Origin: an uncultured Methylocystaceae bacterium
Lineage (GTDB): Bacteria > Pseudomonadota > Alphaproteobacteria > Rhizobiales > Beijerinckiaceae
Assembly: GCA_945956975.1 (NCBI GenBank)
Contig: CAMFKC010000188.1
Location: 1 to 5,799, forward strand
Direction: 5' to 3'
Length of the DNA: 5,799 nt
Part shown: positions 5,387 through 5,799 of the stretch, piece after piece
Position numbering within the stretch: position 1 is the stretch's first letter
Layout: the number at the start of each line of letters is the position of its first letter
Translations under genes and position numbers: made by a program
The notes under the pieces: model-generated
The model's database searches: none
What the model saw: the letters and a program-made list of their open reading frames with translations, nothing else
What the model was told of the DNA's origin: nothing

Positions 5387-5736
5387 GCCGGCCCGCGCTC
5401 GACGACCTCATCGCCGGCGTGGAGCTGCAGGGCAGCGCCATCGCGCTGCTCGACTACAATGCGATGGCGCGGCGGCTGACGCTTCGGTTCACGCCTGCCG
5501 AGGCGCAGGACGGCGCCATCGTCACGCTGATCTTCGACAGCGTCGTCGGCGTTCACTGCGAGCCGCAGGATGCGCTGCGCCCACTCGCGGCGGAAGAAGG
5601 CGCGACCATCGACCGGCTCGACGCCAAGCGCCGCAAGGCCGGCGAGACGGAGATCACGCTGGTCTACCTGCGCGGCGAAACGAAAGCGGCCTGCGTGGTC
5701 AGCTTCAGCGCACTGGCGGGACGATGGCTCGGCTGA
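5383..5736 (+). CDS. Conserved-looking protein of unknown function coupled to dgt
   Basis: I do not recognise this 117-residue protein. It starts at the ATG at 5383, which overlaps the TGA of dgt (ATGA), so it is likely translated by coupling from the dgt mRNA. No signal peptide or membrane helix is visible. Alternating hydrophobic residues suggest several beta strands (GSAIALLDYN, RRLTLRFTP, AIVTLIFDSVVGVHCEP, ETEITLVYLRG, AACVVSFSAL), with a charged middle (about 80-95: IDRLDAKRRKAGETEI). This pattern fits a small, soluble, beta-rich domain. There are two Cys residues (about 58 and 104) but no metal-site pattern. The codon use resembles dgt and the frame stays open throughout, supporting a real gene. 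It ends 6 bases from the stop of the convergent gene at the window end. A role linked to dgt is only suggested by the overlap. Confidence 0.75.
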   Translation: MSRPALDDLIAGVELQGSAIALLDYNAMARRLTLRFTPAEAQDGAIVTLIFDSVVGVHCEPQDALRPLAAEEGATIDRLDAKRRKAGETEITLVYLRGETKAACVVSFSALAGRWLG

Positions 5737-5742
5737 GCCGGA

Positions 5743-5799
5743 TCACAGCGAATAGCCGCCGGCCTTCTGAGCCTTCTCCTGCCCCAGCGCGACCAGCGC
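5743..5799 (-). CDS. C-terminal end of an unidentified gene (cut by window edge)
   Basis: The minus strand reads 18 residues, ALVALGQEKAQKAGGYSL, then TGA (5745-5743). The stop lies 6 bases beyond the stop of the preceding plus-strand gene, the spacing of a tight convergent pair, and the composition looks like real coding sequence rather than Arg-rich shadow. The fragment is too short to name a family. Confidence 0.5.
   Translation of the reverse strand, partial: ALVALGQEKAQKAGGYSL

Noticed and set aside
1..5799. CRISPR array, tRNA, IS element, phage or attachment site
   Set aside because: No spaced direct repeats, cloverleaf, transposase motif or terminal inverted repeats were seen on either strand.

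Overview
The window is a GC-rich, densely packed piece of a bacterial chromosome. Its codon use, weak but recognisable sigma70-type promoters and gene content (A-type Fe-S carrier divergent from a type-2 dGTP triphosphohydrolase-like gene, a small MAPEG protein) suggest an alphaproteobacterium, probably of the Hyphomicrobiales (Rhizobiales). That placement is inference; no rRNA or marker search was possible. I see no tRNA, rRNA, CRISPR array, IS element or phage gene.

Layout. Bases 1-1540 (minus strand) hold a two-gene operon: an M20D-type amidohydrolase followed, with a 4-base ATGA overlap, by a hotdog-fold acyl-CoA thioesterase that runs off the left edge. A 71-base divergent gap carries a good promoter for this operon. 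Reading right from it are a maltose/NodL-type hexapeptide O-acetyltransferase (1612-2166) and a four-helix MAPEG membrane protein (2220-2642). The MAPEG gene overlaps tail to tail by 15 bases with a small lipoprotein gene on the minus strand (2628-2822).

Bases 2927-4049 (minus strand) are the odd part. A class A beta-lactamase with all catalytic motifs lacks its start codon and the front of its signal peptide. The erpA-type iron-sulfur carrier gene lying directly upstream lacks its C-terminal Cys-x-Cys motif and stop codon. Both losses meet at one point near 3745-3754, so a single deletion (or an assembly or consensus error) has apparently joined the two genes out of frame.

From 4160 rightwards, dgt (HD-domain dNTP triphosphohydrolase) is divergent from erpA, and their predicted promoters share bases. 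It is followed, with an ATGA overlap, by a 117-residue protein I do not recognise. The last 57 bases contain the C-terminal end of a minus-strand gene convergent with it.

Most of this is housekeeping or ordinary metabolic content. I found no convincing new multi-gene system. The best leads are the erpA/beta-lactamase junction and the unknown protein coupled to dgt.
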